This document shows, in pieces, positions 10,003-19,152 of a DNA stretch of 64,000 nucleotides. Source of the DNA: Tolypothrix tenuis PCC 7101 (GTDB lineage Bacteria > Cyanobacteriota > Cyanobacteriia > Cyanobacteriales > Nostocaceae). Under the pieces are notes generated by a model. That model did not search any database. It had not been told where the DNA came from and saw only the letters and a list, made by a program, of their open reading frames with translations. The stretch's first letter is position 1. Each line of letters opens with the position of its first letter. The stretch is from NCBI RefSeq assembly GCF_002368295.1, contig NZ_AP018248.1:186001-250000 (forward strand). Direction: 5' to 3'. The translations under genes were made by a program, and so were the position numbers.

Positions 10003-12747
10003 TTAAAGCCAATTACCGATGACAATCATGGGTGCCCAATATGCAGGATGATCGTATAGAGGATTGATATTTTCCGAAGAGGGTAATTTTTTAGCATTAA
10101 TCATTCTAATTTGAGCTGTTTGCAGTGCCTCTGCAATACTCATACCAGCCTGACGATAGTTAGTGTAAAGTGTTTTGACCATTTCGGATGTCGATTCATC
10201 GGTGACACTCCACAAAGATGCGATCGCACTTTTCACCCCAACCTGCAATGCAACTCCAGCTAATCCTAGTGTGGCACGGTCGTCGCCCAATGCGGTTTCA
10301 CAGGCGCTGAGTGTGAGTAGTTCAACGCTATGTGATTTGTTGTTGAGGTTTCGCAGAGATGTTTCTAATTGACTAATAGTCAGTTTTTGGTTTTTCCCTG
10401 TGACAATGAAGGTGTCTTCTGGAATGATGCCAAATTGAGCATGACTAGCTATGTGAATAATAGAATATGGGGTTTTTTCTAGCTTCTGCTGAAAACTTTC
10501 GGGGATAAAGTTATCGTCAATCAGGGGAGTACGATCGGGGAAGATACTTGCAACAGCACTGACTTCACTGGGAACAGCCAAAAGCCGATCAAAAGTCTTA
10601 CCATCGATTGTGGCTGCTTGGGTTAAACCCAAAATTAATGCTTTTTGTGTACTGCGATCGCGTAATTTTGGATTGGTAACTCGTAAACTGGGAGTTGTGG
10701 CAACTGCATAGGTTTCGATTAAATATTTCTGTTGTTGGCTGTCATAAAGTGCTGCCATTGGTACGCTACGCAAAAACCCATCCTGAATAAATACTAGGGT
10801 TTTGACTTTCTGTGATTTGATATCTTCAGCAAAAGGGCGAATGATCCAATCATAAAGCTCTGCGGCAATTGTGGTATCGTAGTTAATCTCTGCTTTGCTA
10901 ACTAGTCCTTTGCGAAACTCGGCAATTTTTTTCTCTAGAGTTTCACTGCTAACTATTTTATTTGCACCTGGTTGATAGGGGTCTTCAATCCATTTAAATT
11001 TGGTTGCTTGATTGGGTAACTGTAACAATATCCCAGTTTTGCCATCTAAAATTATGGAACTTAAAAACCCTGTATTTTGAAACGTGACACTATGATCTTC
11101 GAGGAGTTCACCTACTAATTTGGGGTTCAACCCACTCAAAATGCAATCATTGCCAAAATAATTCTGTAATTCTGCCAATCTCAAAGCATCAATGGTATTA
11201 ACTATTTTTGATAGTTCCTTGGCACGTCGTTCGTCTGTAATTGCTCCTACTCCTAACAACTCCAGCCGCGACTGTGCCAATGTCCGATATAATGGTCTGA
11301 CAACATCGCGTAAGTCAAACTGTACATCCCGTTCCGCAGTCAAAATATCCTGGCGTATATCTTCTAAAGTATCAAATGCGCGCTGATAAGATGCGATCGC
11401 TTCTTGTTTTCGCTTCTGTGCATCTAAAATCCGTCCCGCTTGCCACTCCCACAAATACAAGCTATCTTTTGCACTCAAATTGCTGTCTGCGGCGATAATT
11501 GCAGTTCGAGTATATTTTAATGCTTTTTCATAATCTTTCTGGCATTCCCAAAAATGCCCCAAAGCACCGTTAGCATAGGAACTTAAGCGATTATCTGGGA
11601 TTTTTTTACTAGTTAATACTGAATTTTCTAGCAAATTTAAGGCTGTATTATTACCAGATAAAACCAGATCAGTTGGACAATAGATAAAAGGTGAAGTTAC
11701 TTTAGCATGGCGCTGCAAGTATGCTAAATCAATTTGTCCATAGACCTTTGTTGCGGAATCTGGCAAATCTTGCAGAACATTTAAAGCATCCGCAAGAGTT
11801 TTGGAAAACTCCTCCTCATGAATAAATTGACCGCTTGTCTGGGAAGCCAGCTGAATTAAGTTTAATAATCCCCGCATCTCGGCTACAGCTTGCTTTTGGT
11901 TGCGGGCAAACTTTATACTATCCTGAAAATATTGGTAAGCTTTTTGATAATCATCCAAAGACTTTTGCGTCAATTCTTGTTCTTTACTAGAAATACCAGC
12001 CTTCATTGCGGAATCGGCTTGTAGTTCTCGCAATTGACCGCGACTTTTGTAAGCATTGCCCAAACTATTGAACACCAAGAATTGATATTCTGGAGTCACT
12101 TGTCGCGCTGCGTCTAAATATTTAATTGCTTGGTCGTAACTACCAATTAAGCGATAAGCTTCACCGAGAATCCCCAAAGCTGCAACCCGACCGCGTTGGT
12201 CGTTATATTTGGTAGCAATTTGTGCAGCACTATCTGGTGTGCATTCTATGTTCTGGTTGACTTGATATTTTGATTTATCTATTAATTGACCACATAAAAG
12301 CGCGATCGCTTTGCGAGGTTGTCCCAAATTGCTGTAAACTTGGGCTAGTTCTGACTTCATGCGTCCCAGTTGCTGGATATTTTCCACCACACCATAGTCA
12401 CGAATTGCTGCTTCTAGAGATGCGATCGCTTGTTTATTGTCTCCTATTTGTTGGTAAGCACGCGCCAAATTTTCATTTACAACTGCCCTAGCTGAGGGAT
12501 TATTTTTATACTGATTTAGTACTTCCTGCCAACGTGCGATCGCATTGGCAAAATTCCCCCCATTATAGTCTGTAATTCCTTGCTCAACTAATGCATTTGT
12601 ATTTGGAGTTTTTGCCGTTACAACTTGTCCAAACAATAAACAAATTACCAGGGTTAGCAAAAATAATGATTTAATAACTTGATGACGATTTAGTTTTTTG
12701 TGTTGTTGAATACAAAAATAAATTATTATCTGGCAAAGGTTTTTCAT
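10003..12747 (-). CDS. TPR repeat-CHAT domain protein, secreted
   Basis: 914 aa from the chosen ATG; the frame is open to an ATG at 12915, but the extra residues look non-coding. From 12747 an N-terminal hydrophobic segment (SLFLLTLVICLLFGQVV) would act as a signal or anchor. TPR repeats follow (residues ~45-450), then a C-terminal CHAT (caspase HetF-associated with TPRs) peptidase domain with the His in IIHIASHAQFG and the Cys in LTLSACETALGD. In cyanobacteria such proteins occur beside two-partner secretion genes, as here. The start is uncertain (12747, 12852 or 12915). The substrate is unknown. Confidence 0.82.
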   Translation of the reverse strand: MKNLCQIIIYFCIQQHKKLNRHQVIKSLFLLTLVICLLFGQVVTAKTPNTNALVEQGITDYNGGNFANAIARWQEVLNQYKNNPSARAVVNENLARAYQQIGDNKQAIASLEAAIRDYGVVENIQQLGRMKSELAQVYSNLGQPRKAIALLCGQLIDKSKYQVNQNIECTPDSAAQIATKYNDQRGRVAALGILGEAYRLIGSYDQAIKYLDAARQVTPEYQFLVFNSLGNAYKSRGQLRELQADSAMKAGISSKEQELTQKSLDDYQKAYQYFQDSIKFARNQKQAVAEMRGLLNLIQLASQTSGQFIHEEEFSKTLADALNVLQDLPDSATKVYGQIDLAYLQRHAKVTSPFIYCPTDLVLSGNNTALNLLENSVLTSKKIPDNRLSSYANGALGHFWECQKDYEKALKYTRTAIIAADSNLSAKDSLYLWEWQAGRILDAQKRKQEAIASYQRAFDTLEDIRQDILTAERDVQFDLRDVVRPLYRTLAQSRLELLGVGAITDERRAKELSKIVNTIDALRLAELQNYFGNDCILSGLNPKLVGELLEDHSVTFQNTGFLSSIILDGKTGILLQLPNQATKFKWIEDPYQPGANKIVSSETLEKKIAEFRKGLVSKAEINYDTTIAAELYDWIIRPFAEDIKSQKVKTLVFIQDGFLRSVPMAALYDSQQQKYLIETYAVATTPSLRVTNPKLRDRSTQKALILGLTQAATIDGKTFDRLLAVPSEVSAVASIFPDRTPLIDDNFIPESFQQKLEKTPYSIIHIASHAQFGIIPEDTFIVTGKNQKLTISQLETSLRNLNNKSHSVELLTLSACETALGDDRATLGLAGVALQVGVKSAIASLWSVTDESTSEMVKTLYTNYRQAGMSIAEALQTAQIRMINAKKLPSSENINPLYDHPAYWAPMIVIGNWL

Positions 12748-13048
12748 CTTCTGCAATACATGAATATGTTTAAATGCAGAAAGTAATACTTTTAAATATT
12801 TATTTTTGGTTTTAATCTTGAAAATATGATGATAAAAGTTATGCTTATTCATATGTATAAAAGCAATATGCTGATATTTCCTGAATGATAGTGTAAGTAG
12901 GGTGTATCGCAACAAAGAAAAATACTCATATAAGAAATATCATGGATTTTTGATTTATCCAAGGTAAACTATTTATGAATTCAACACAGTAGCGAAAACA
13001 ACTCAGTATTAAAAGCATTTTCGACAATAAAACTCATTTACGATTACA

Positions 13049-13159
13049 GGTTATAGTGCTTTACGCAATATTCCAGGATTCATATTAATTTCCTCCGATA
13101 CAACTGGCGATGTGCGTAATTTTGAAGCAACATCCCGTCCTTGGAAAAGACAAAAATAA
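13049..13159 (+). pseudogene. Relic of a haemagglutinin-type exoprotein C-terminus
   Basis: A 36-codon stretch ending in TAA reads as a diverged copy of the C-terminal part of the exoprotein encoded at 14006-16204. The shared landmarks are GxGALRN/GYSALRN, TGDVR and TSRPWK. No upstream body of the gene remains. The intergenic DNA after it (about 13165-13310) also resembles DNA after the intact gene (about 16725-16880), so this looks like the eroded end of a tandem duplicate. Confidence 0.65.
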
Positions 13160-13360
13160 CACATACAGTTTTCTGCAATCACGCGATCGCATTCATGCAT
13201 TAAGCACTGTTTAATATTGCACACAAACAAGCAGGAAAGGTCGTATTTGTCACTAATTAATTAAGAGTAGTATTTATATTCAGAAAGAGCAGAAGGGTTG
13301 GCAAATAACCTTAAAAACTCTTTGAACATCTGAAAAATTAAAACATAAAGGAAGAAAATT

Positions 13361-13834
13361 ATGAGTATGAATCTCCAAGTTGCCATTGACAAAGACACCA
13401 CTGTGATTTCCGAAGAGATGGACAAAGCAACCACCCTGTTCGCCGAAGCAATCTCTCAAATTCTGCCCGATCTAGCTCAGTTATTCCAGCAATATCAGGT
13501 ATCAGGAGTTTTAAAAACGAAGCTACTACCCGAAACTAGTCGTGGTTGCACATATATAGATGGTCGCGCCATATGTACTAAAGGCTTTCGTCTGGAACTA
13601 ATGCGTGAATCTGTTAGTTTCGGCGAAACATCAACGCGAGATACTGAGACTGAGCAAAAATTTTGGACAGATATTGAATCAAAATTTCTTGAGATGGTGG
13701 ATCTTTTAAGTCAATCTATCCAAGAAATGAGTGAAAGTTTTGAAGTTCAATTCTCTATCGAGACAGCCACAGTGAACATTGAACAACCAGTAGTGTGTCA
13801 ATGGGACAGTAATAAAATTCTTCACTGCTCTTAA
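13361..13834 (+). CDS. Hypothetical protein
   Basis: 157 aa, not recognised. The start is supported by a strong ribosome-binding site (GGAAG, 7 nt before ATG). No signal peptide or membrane span is seen. The sequence is acidic, with a predicted helical N-terminal third (DKATTLFAEAISQILPDLAQ) and Cys residues in RGCTYIDGRAIC. It lies between the exoprotein relic and the intact exoprotein gene on the same strand. Confidence 0.6.
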   Translation: MSMNLQVAIDKDTTVISEEMDKATTLFAEAISQILPDLAQLFQQYQVSGVLKTKLLPETSRGCTYIDGRAICTKGFRLELMRESVSFGETSTRDTETEQKFWTDIESKFLEMVDLLSQSIQEMSESFEVQFSIETATVNIEQPVVCQWDSNKILHCS

Positions 13835-14005
13835 ACTGTAACTATTCATTCCCTCCCGCTAAAATGCTAAAAATATTTATTTTTCGTTGAGAAGTAGGGG
13901 GGAGTGTAAAATGTTGTCTTAAACTGTGAATGTTGCCAATATTGTGTGAACATATTGCTTGTGTGATTCTGTCATTTTTTGTTAGATGTTCCTTCGAGTC
14001 AGTGG

Positions 14006-16204
14006 ATGACTATGCTTCAAAGAAATATCAGCAAAGTCCAGATGCTAAAACTCCTAAGTCATTTAGCGATCGCAGGTACCTTTGTTATTTTTGAAGACCC
14101 AACCTTTGCCCAAGTAACACCTGACAATACTTTGGGCGTTGAAAAGTCCATAGTGACTTCTAACACTAATAATGATTCTCTCCGTCTGCAAATTGAGGGC
14201 GGGGCAATTCGCGGAACTAATTTGTTTCACAGCTTCAGCGATTTCAACATAGCTGAAGGGCAAAGCTTATATTTCCAGAACCCAAGCGGCATTACGAACA
14301 TTATCAATCGAGTGACTGGGGGCAGTTCTTCAAGTATCGAAGGAACATTAGGTGTATCGGGTGGCACTGCCAATTTATTTCTCCTCAATCCAAATGGGAT
14401 CATCTTTGGAGAAAATTCCCGCCTCGATGTTAAAGGCTCATTTGTCGCCACAACAGCAACTGCTATTCAGTTTGGTAATCAAGGCTTCTTTAGTAGCTCT
14501 ACGCCTGATTCCCCGCCTTTATTAACTGTTAATCCATCTGCTTTTTTGTTCAACCAAGTCGCTGCTGCACCGATTGTTAATCGTTCCACTACTCCATTAG
14601 AAGAATCGGTTAGACGAGGGTTAAAAGTGCCAGATAGTAAGAGTTTACTCCTGTTAGGGGGTGAGATAAATTTTGCTGGGGGTGGTGTAAATGCGGCTGG
14701 GGGACAGGTGGATTTGGGAGCAGTTGCAGGCACAGGAACTGTAGAACTAAGTCTGGATGAGAACCGTTTGCGCTTGACTTTTCCCGCCACGCTTAATCGA
14801 GCCGATATTTCTCTAACTAATGGCGCTACAGTCAATACCAGTGGTGAAGGCGGTGGTTCAATCCAGATTTGGGGCAGAAGTGTTTTTATGAATGGCGGTT
14901 CTAAAGTTGCGGCTTTTACCCAAGGAGCAAAATCCGGAAGCAGCTTAACCGTGAATGCCTCTGAGTCGTTGGAAGTGAGAGGAATCGTCCCATATGGTAA
15001 TATAACGACTTTGAGTTTCGGGGATGGAAAGGCTGGCGATCTGATGATCGAGACCCGAAGATTGAGTATTCGAGATGGTGCACAAATCATATCAGGGACA
15101 CTTGGCAACGGTTCAGCAGGTCAATTAACTGTAAATGCCTCTGAATCTGTCGAGGTAGCAGGTCGAGATAGCAGCACTGGTAGCTCTAGCTTCTTGGCTA
15201 GTTTTACGGGCAATGCGGGGCAGGCAGGAAATCTAACCGTCAATACCAGAAGCCTAATCGTCAGGGATGGAGGAGCTTTATCCACGGAATCACTGATTGC
15301 ATCCGATGATAGAAAGGCTTTCCCAAGAGATGGAGACAGTGGTAATCTAACGATTAATGCCTCTGATTCTGTGGAGTTGAGCAAAGAAGGATTCATTTTT
15401 ACAAACACTGGAAACCCTAGAAAGGCTGGCAACTTAACGATCAACACGGGTAGGTTGCTGGTTCAAGATGGTAGTGTCATCGGCGCACCAGGCACAGGTT
15501 TGGGAAAGGCAGGCAACATCACAGTGCGGGCACGTTCAATCGTTCTGAGTAATCAATCACAAATAGACGCTACAAATGTTAGTCAGGGTGGCAATATCAT
15601 ATTAAAAGTGGGGGATATCTTGCTGTTGCGTGAGAATAGCTCTATTTCCACCAATGCTGGAACGGCTCAGGCAGGGGGAGATGGCGGTAACATCACCTTT
15701 GATGGCAAGTTCATCGTAGCAATTCCCAACGAAAATAGTGACATTAGCGCTAATGCCTTCGCTGGAAATGGTGGCAACATCCAAATCAACGCCCAAGGTA
15801 TCTTCGGTATCGAGTCCCGTGGAAAACCAACTGATAAAAGCGATATTACTGCCAGTTCGGAACAAGGCATTTCAGGTGCAATAAATCTCAATCAACCCGA
15901 TAACAGTTCAATTCAAAACAGCTTCAGCCAATTATTACCAAATGTAATTGATACAAATGCACTGATTGCCAATAGCTGTATTGCACGTGGCAGTAAGCGA
16001 CAAGAAAATTCTTTTACCATCACAGGTTCTGGTGCTTTACGCAATAGTCCAGGTGATGCTTTAATTTCAACCTATTCAACTGGTGATGTACGTGGTGTTG
16101 AATCCACATCTCGTCCTTGGAAAAAAGGCGAACCCATCATTGAACCACAAGGATTATATCGATTACCTGATGGGCAATTACTGTTAAGTCGGGCTTGTAG
16201 TTAA
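14006..16204 (+). CDS. Filamentous-haemagglutinin N-terminal domain exoprotein (TpsA-like)
   Basis: 732 aa from ATG 14006; an upstream TTG at 13979 is possible. A signal peptide precedes QVTPDNTLG. A TPS secretion domain with NLFHSFSDFNI and NLFLLNPNGIIFG follows, then a long right-handed beta-helix of repeats such as AGNLTVNTRSL and GNLTINASDSVEL. The C-terminal segment (SRPWKKGEPIIEPQGLYRLP) is typical of cyanobacterial members. It is presumably exported by the FhaC/ShlB-type transporter at 19153-20877 and displayed or released at the cell surface. Adhesion is a family-based guess. Confidence 0.85.
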   Translation: MTMLQRNISKVQMLKLLSHLAIAGTFVIFEDPTFAQVTPDNTLGVEKSIVTSNTNNDSLRLQIEGGAIRGTNLFHSFSDFNIAEGQSLYFQNPSGITNIINRVTGGSSSSIEGTLGVSGGTANLFLLNPNGIIFGENSRLDVKGSFVATTATAIQFGNQGFFSSSTPDSPPLLTVNPSAFLFNQVAAAPIVNRSTTPLEESVRRGLKVPDSKSLLLLGGEINFAGGGVNAAGGQVDLGAVAGTGTVELSLDENRLRLTFPATLNRADISLTNGATVNTSGEGGGSIQIWGRSVFMNGGSKVAAFTQGAKSGSSLTVNASESLEVRGIVPYGNITTLSFGDGKAGDLMIETRRLSIRDGAQIISGTLGNGSAGQLTVNASESVEVAGRDSSTGSSSFLASFTGNAGQAGNLTVNTRSLIVRDGGALSTESLIASDDRKAFPRDGDSGNLTINASDSVELSKEGFIFTNTGNPRKAGNLTINTGRLLVQDGSVIGAPGTGLGKAGNITVRARSIVLSNQSQIDATNVSQGGNIILKVGDILLLRENSSISTNAGTAQAGGDGGNITFDGKFIVAIPNENSDISANAFAGNGGNIQINAQGIFGIESRGKPTDKSDITASSEQGISGAINLNQPDNSSIQNSFSQLLPNVIDTNALIANSCIARGSKRQENSFTITGSGALRNSPGDALISTYSTGDVRGVESTSRPWKKGEPIIEPQGLYRLPDGQLLLSRACS

Positions 16205-16307
16205 GAGGTTATTTATAAAGTAATACCATTTTGAAAAAAGAACGCAACAGATGGGTAGGTAGGGAACATCCACCATCTTTTGGCATATCAAATATCTTAT
16301 TGCTGCC

Positions 16308-16498
16308 CATTAGTGTCAACTTAACACCAAACCCGCTTTGTGCAAAGGTTTTGCCCTCACCCCCAGCCCCTCTCCCTCAGGGAGAAGGGAGCAAGAGATT
16401 CAATTCCCCTTCTCTTTCAGGGAGAAGAGGGGATGAGGGCGCGAGGTATTTGTACAACACGCGCCGTATATAGCTTTTAGCTTAAGTTGACACCAATG
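16308..16498. mobile_element. MITE-like repeat, copy 1
   Basis: 191-bp element bounded by a 17-bp near-perfect inverted repeat (CATTAGTGTCAACTTAA left, TTAAGTTGACACCAATG right). The internal block is pyrimidine-rich, with CCCTCACCCCCAGCCCCTCT and its partial complement GGGATGAGGGCG, so the whole can fold into a long hairpin. A second copy lies at 24321-24768. It encodes no protein; the short open frame through it is not a gene. Confidence 0.7.
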
Positions 16499-16919
16499 AT
16501 TGGTGCCGTGCCCCTACAAAGAATTTATCTGTCGCAAACATAATTTGAATTGGTATAAACATAAAATTACTGTGGGGGAGCTAGTCGCTTGGGAAACTCG
16601 CTTACGCAGTGGCTCACCTACTGAAGATTTACTTTATAAATGGTCTCTAACGGAAATATTGCAGATTTAGCAAAGCTAGCAAATAGCACAGTGACGGTTG
16701 TCATTGTGCTATTTGTGCATTCATTATGCATTTTTCTGCAATGGTGCGATCGCTTTCATGTATGCACGAGGTAACAATCCTGCAATTAAACAAGCAGAAA
16801 AGGTCGCTGCTTAAGCAATTAACAAAGAATATTATTGCTATTAAGAAAGAGCGGAAGATTTAGTCAACAAGCTAAAATATCGCCTTTTCTCAAGACTCTA
16901 TTCTTCCACATAGAAAATT
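16499..16919. other. Intergenic DNA with decayed coding traces
   Basis: A short frame (about 16575-16668) reads like the end of a coding sequence (VAWETRLRSGSPTEDLLYKW), but no start or body is found, so it is probably a gene relic. The segment around 16725-16880 resembles 13165-13310 (shared TTTTCTGCAAT, HIP1 and AAACAAGCAGAAAAGGTCG-like blocks), which supports a local duplication. Confidence 0.4.
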
Positions 16920-17210
16920 ATGTCTACTACTTCTCACCAATCTATGAAAAACAAACTTGCTCTAATTTTTTTTAGTTCAACCTTAGCTGTAAGTGCTGCT
17001 ATACCTGCACTAGCTTATGCTGCCCACGAGCATCCTTTCCATCATAATGAGCGGATAAAATCAATGACTCAAATAGAAGGTAACGGATACTGTAGAAATC
17101 TTTTCCAACAATTAAAGGCTACAGGCGATCTCGGAGGAGGTTTTGACCCTAATCGAGTTAACCATGTCTGGGCACATATTCAGAATGGAGATTGTATTGC
17201 TAATACATAG
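16920..17210 (+). CDS. Small secreted hypothetical protein
   Basis: 96 aa, or 88 aa from the ATG at 16944. A clear signal peptide (LALIFFSSTLAVSAAIPALA) is followed by a short His-rich mature region (HEHPFHHNE) and two Cys (GYCRNLF, GDCIAN) that could form a disulfide in the periplasm. No family is recognised. Confidence 0.55.
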   Translation: MSTTSHQSMKNKLALIFFSSTLAVSAAIPALAYAAHEHPFHHNERIKSMTQIEGNGYCRNLFQQLKATGDLGGGFDPNRVNHVWAHIQNGDCIANT

Positions 17211-17449
17211 TTGATTTTTAACTATTGCAGCATTTCAAAATTGGGCATAATTCAATCAGTTATTACGCCCAATTTTGTTGGAAGCATTAATAGTTTAATC
17301 TGCTAATGCATCTCAGAGATACCTCTCTACCGAAGACTAGAAAAGCATTTCAAAATTTGCTGTAGATAAAACCCAATTCCCTAATTTTCAGCCATTTTCT
17401 ACACAACCCCTAATCACCAATCTCTTCTACTTGATACTTTGGAGGCAAT

Positions 17450-18253
17450 ATGACAACTCTTTTTCCTGGTCAAAGTCTATACCCAGGACAAAGTCTGCAA
17501 TCAAATAATCAGATGCACAGGTTTATTATGCAATCTGATGGCAATGTTGTGCTTTATAATGGCAATTTTCAACCTCTTTGGGCAACGAATACTTGGGGAA
17601 TTCAACCGCGTGAGTTAATCATGCAAGCTGATGGAAACTTAGTTCTTTATGATAGTTCAGGTTCTCCAAGATGGGCTAGTGATACATGGAACAACCCTGG
17701 AGCATTTTTCAAGATTCAAGATGACGGTAACCTAGTAGTTTATCGAGCTGATTCTCAAACTGAAACTGTGGATAATGCTTTATGGGCATCAGGTAGTAAC
17801 GATATATGGGATTCAAGCGGGCAAGGCGGGCAGAATGCTCAAATTCAAGAAATTTTAGCAGCTCATAATAGGTACAGAGCTGAAGTAGGGGTTCCTCCAC
17901 TGCAATGGTCAGAAAATTTAGCACTAAGTGCTCAACAGTGGGCAAATCATTTGGCAGCCATAGGAACATTGCAACATAGTCGTTCTGGAGAAAACCTAGC
18001 ACAAGGCAGTACTGGCTTCTTTTCTGTCACGCAGCTAGTAGATATGTGGGGTGATGAAAAGCAGTATTTCAGTAACGCTGCTTTCCCCAATGTATCTAGT
18101 ACCGGCAATTGGATGGATGTAGCTCATTATACTCAAGTTATTTGGAGAAATACAACAGAAGTTGGGTGTGGTTTAGCAAGTGGCAATGGTAACGATGTCT
18201 TAGTTTGTCACTACAACCCAGCCGGAAATGTCACGGAGCAAGAGGTTTTTTAA
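17450..18253 (+). CDS. B-type lectin-CAP domain protein
   Basis: 267 aa; the start is supported by GGAGG 5 nt upstream. Residues ~1-115 form a bulb-type mannose-binding lectin domain with three QxDGNxVxY repeats (MQSDGNVVLY, MQADGNLVLY, IQDDGNLVVY). Residues ~130-265 are a CAP/SCP (PR-1-like) domain with the signatures AHNRYRAEVGVPPLQW, GENLAQG and HYTQVIWRNTTEVGCG. No signal peptide is visible, although both domains are normally extracytoplasmic. It may work with the small transpeptidase-like protein encoded next. Carbohydrate binding and a peptide/lipid-handling CAP role are inferred from the families. Confidence 0.87.
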   Translation: MTTLFPGQSLYPGQSLQSNNQMHRFIMQSDGNVVLYNGNFQPLWATNTWGIQPRELIMQADGNLVLYDSSGSPRWASDTWNNPGAFFKIQDDGNLVVYRADSQTETVDNALWASGSNDIWDSSGQGGQNAQIQEILAAHNRYRAEVGVPPLQWSENLALSAQQWANHLAAIGTLQHSRSGENLAQGSTGFFSVTQLVDMWGDEKQYFSNAAFPNVSSTGNWMDVAHYTQVIWRNTTEVGCGLASGNGNDVLVCHYNPAGNVTEQEVF

Positions 18254-18375
18254 GCGTTCTCAGTCGAGTGAGGTGCAGATTTGATTTGTCTGTCTATCTA
18301 TTGTGGGGTAGACATCTCTAAGTGTACCCATCAACTTCATTAGCAAACTCTCTAGAAATAAACAGAAGGAACAAT

Positions 18376-18837
18376 ATGCTTTTATTTTTTACAATGCCAT
18401 TAGATGAAACCTCACAACTAAATAGAGGTAGATTATTTCTCGTAGATGATAATAAAGGAATTGTGGGTAGATGGGTGGCTACAAGTAGCACTGCGGATAA
18501 ACAAGGTGTAAAAGATTGGAATATTCGCGGTGGTGTAATTCCTGCTACTCATGAATTAAATCCTCCATTGCCTTTTTACTCTGTTGCAGTGAAGCCTGTA
18601 GACCTGAGAAATGTTAAAGGTGTAGAAGGTAATGCTTACCCTATTTCACCCTTTGAAGTCAAAACTATTGATGGAGGAACCCGTTCTGACTTGCTGATTC
18701 ATAAAGATGCAAATGTACCGGGAAGTATGGGCTGCATTGTGCTACCTGAATCAGAATTCACAGATTTTGAGAAAGCCTTTCAGAAATATTGTGCAGGAGA
18801 AGAGAGTGTTAAACTTCTTGTGGGCTATACTTATTAA
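18376..18837 (+). CDS. L,D-transpeptidase/Tlde1-like (DUF2778-type) protein
   Basis: 153 aa from the ATG preceded by AGAAGGA; a GTG at 18322 is a weaker alternative. The C-terminal half carries LLIHKDANVPGSMGCIVLP, the HxnGSxGC(I/V) active-site pattern of YkuD/DUF2778 enzymes, with catalytic Cys ~124. Family members cut or cross-link peptidoglycan peptides, and some are secreted toxins. No signal peptide is seen. Position 123 bp after the lectin-CAP gene suggests co-transcription. No obvious immunity gene follows. Confidence 0.65.
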   Translation: MLLFFTMPLDETSQLNRGRLFLVDDNKGIVGRWVATSSTADKQGVKDWNIRGGVIPATHELNPPLPFYSVAVKPVDLRNVKGVEGNAYPISPFEVKTIDGGTRSDLLIHKDANVPGSMGCIVLPESEFTDFEKAFQKYCAGEESVKLLVGYTY

Positions 18838-18976
18838 GAGAAAATAAACATCAAACTCTTTAATCTTCTAATCATAACTGAGGCATCTGAAAAACAATCA
18901 TTATTAGCCTCTTTGCTATCCAAACAAGGGCATATCTGTGCAGTTCTTACAGAGTAACTGATGCCCTAACAGTTTC

Positions 18977-19028
18977 AAAAAGCCATTTTTAGCAGCGATC
19001 CTTGCTAGAAAATGGCTTTTTATTTTTT
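18977..19028 (+). terminator. Rho-independent terminator
   Basis: A long hairpin (arms AAAAAGCCATTTT and AAAATGGCTTTTT, loop containing AGCAGCGATCCTTGCT) is followed by a T-run. It lies after the lectin-CAP/transpeptidase genes and before the FhaC-type gene. The rest of 18838-19152 shows no gene. Confidence 0.75.
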
Positions 19029-19152
19029 CGGAAATCTATCAAGTATTACGAAAATCGCTGAATTATATATTTATGTAATTATTAAGCAAATATTGTGGTA
19101 TTTTAATGAATATTAATCTTGTATAAAAACTTCAACGTTTCATAGATAAACA

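Noticed and set aside
16231..16473. 80-codon protein-coding frame
   Set aside because: It lies largely in the MITE-like repeat; codons follow simple pyrimidine-rich sequence and no family or ribosome-binding site supports it.
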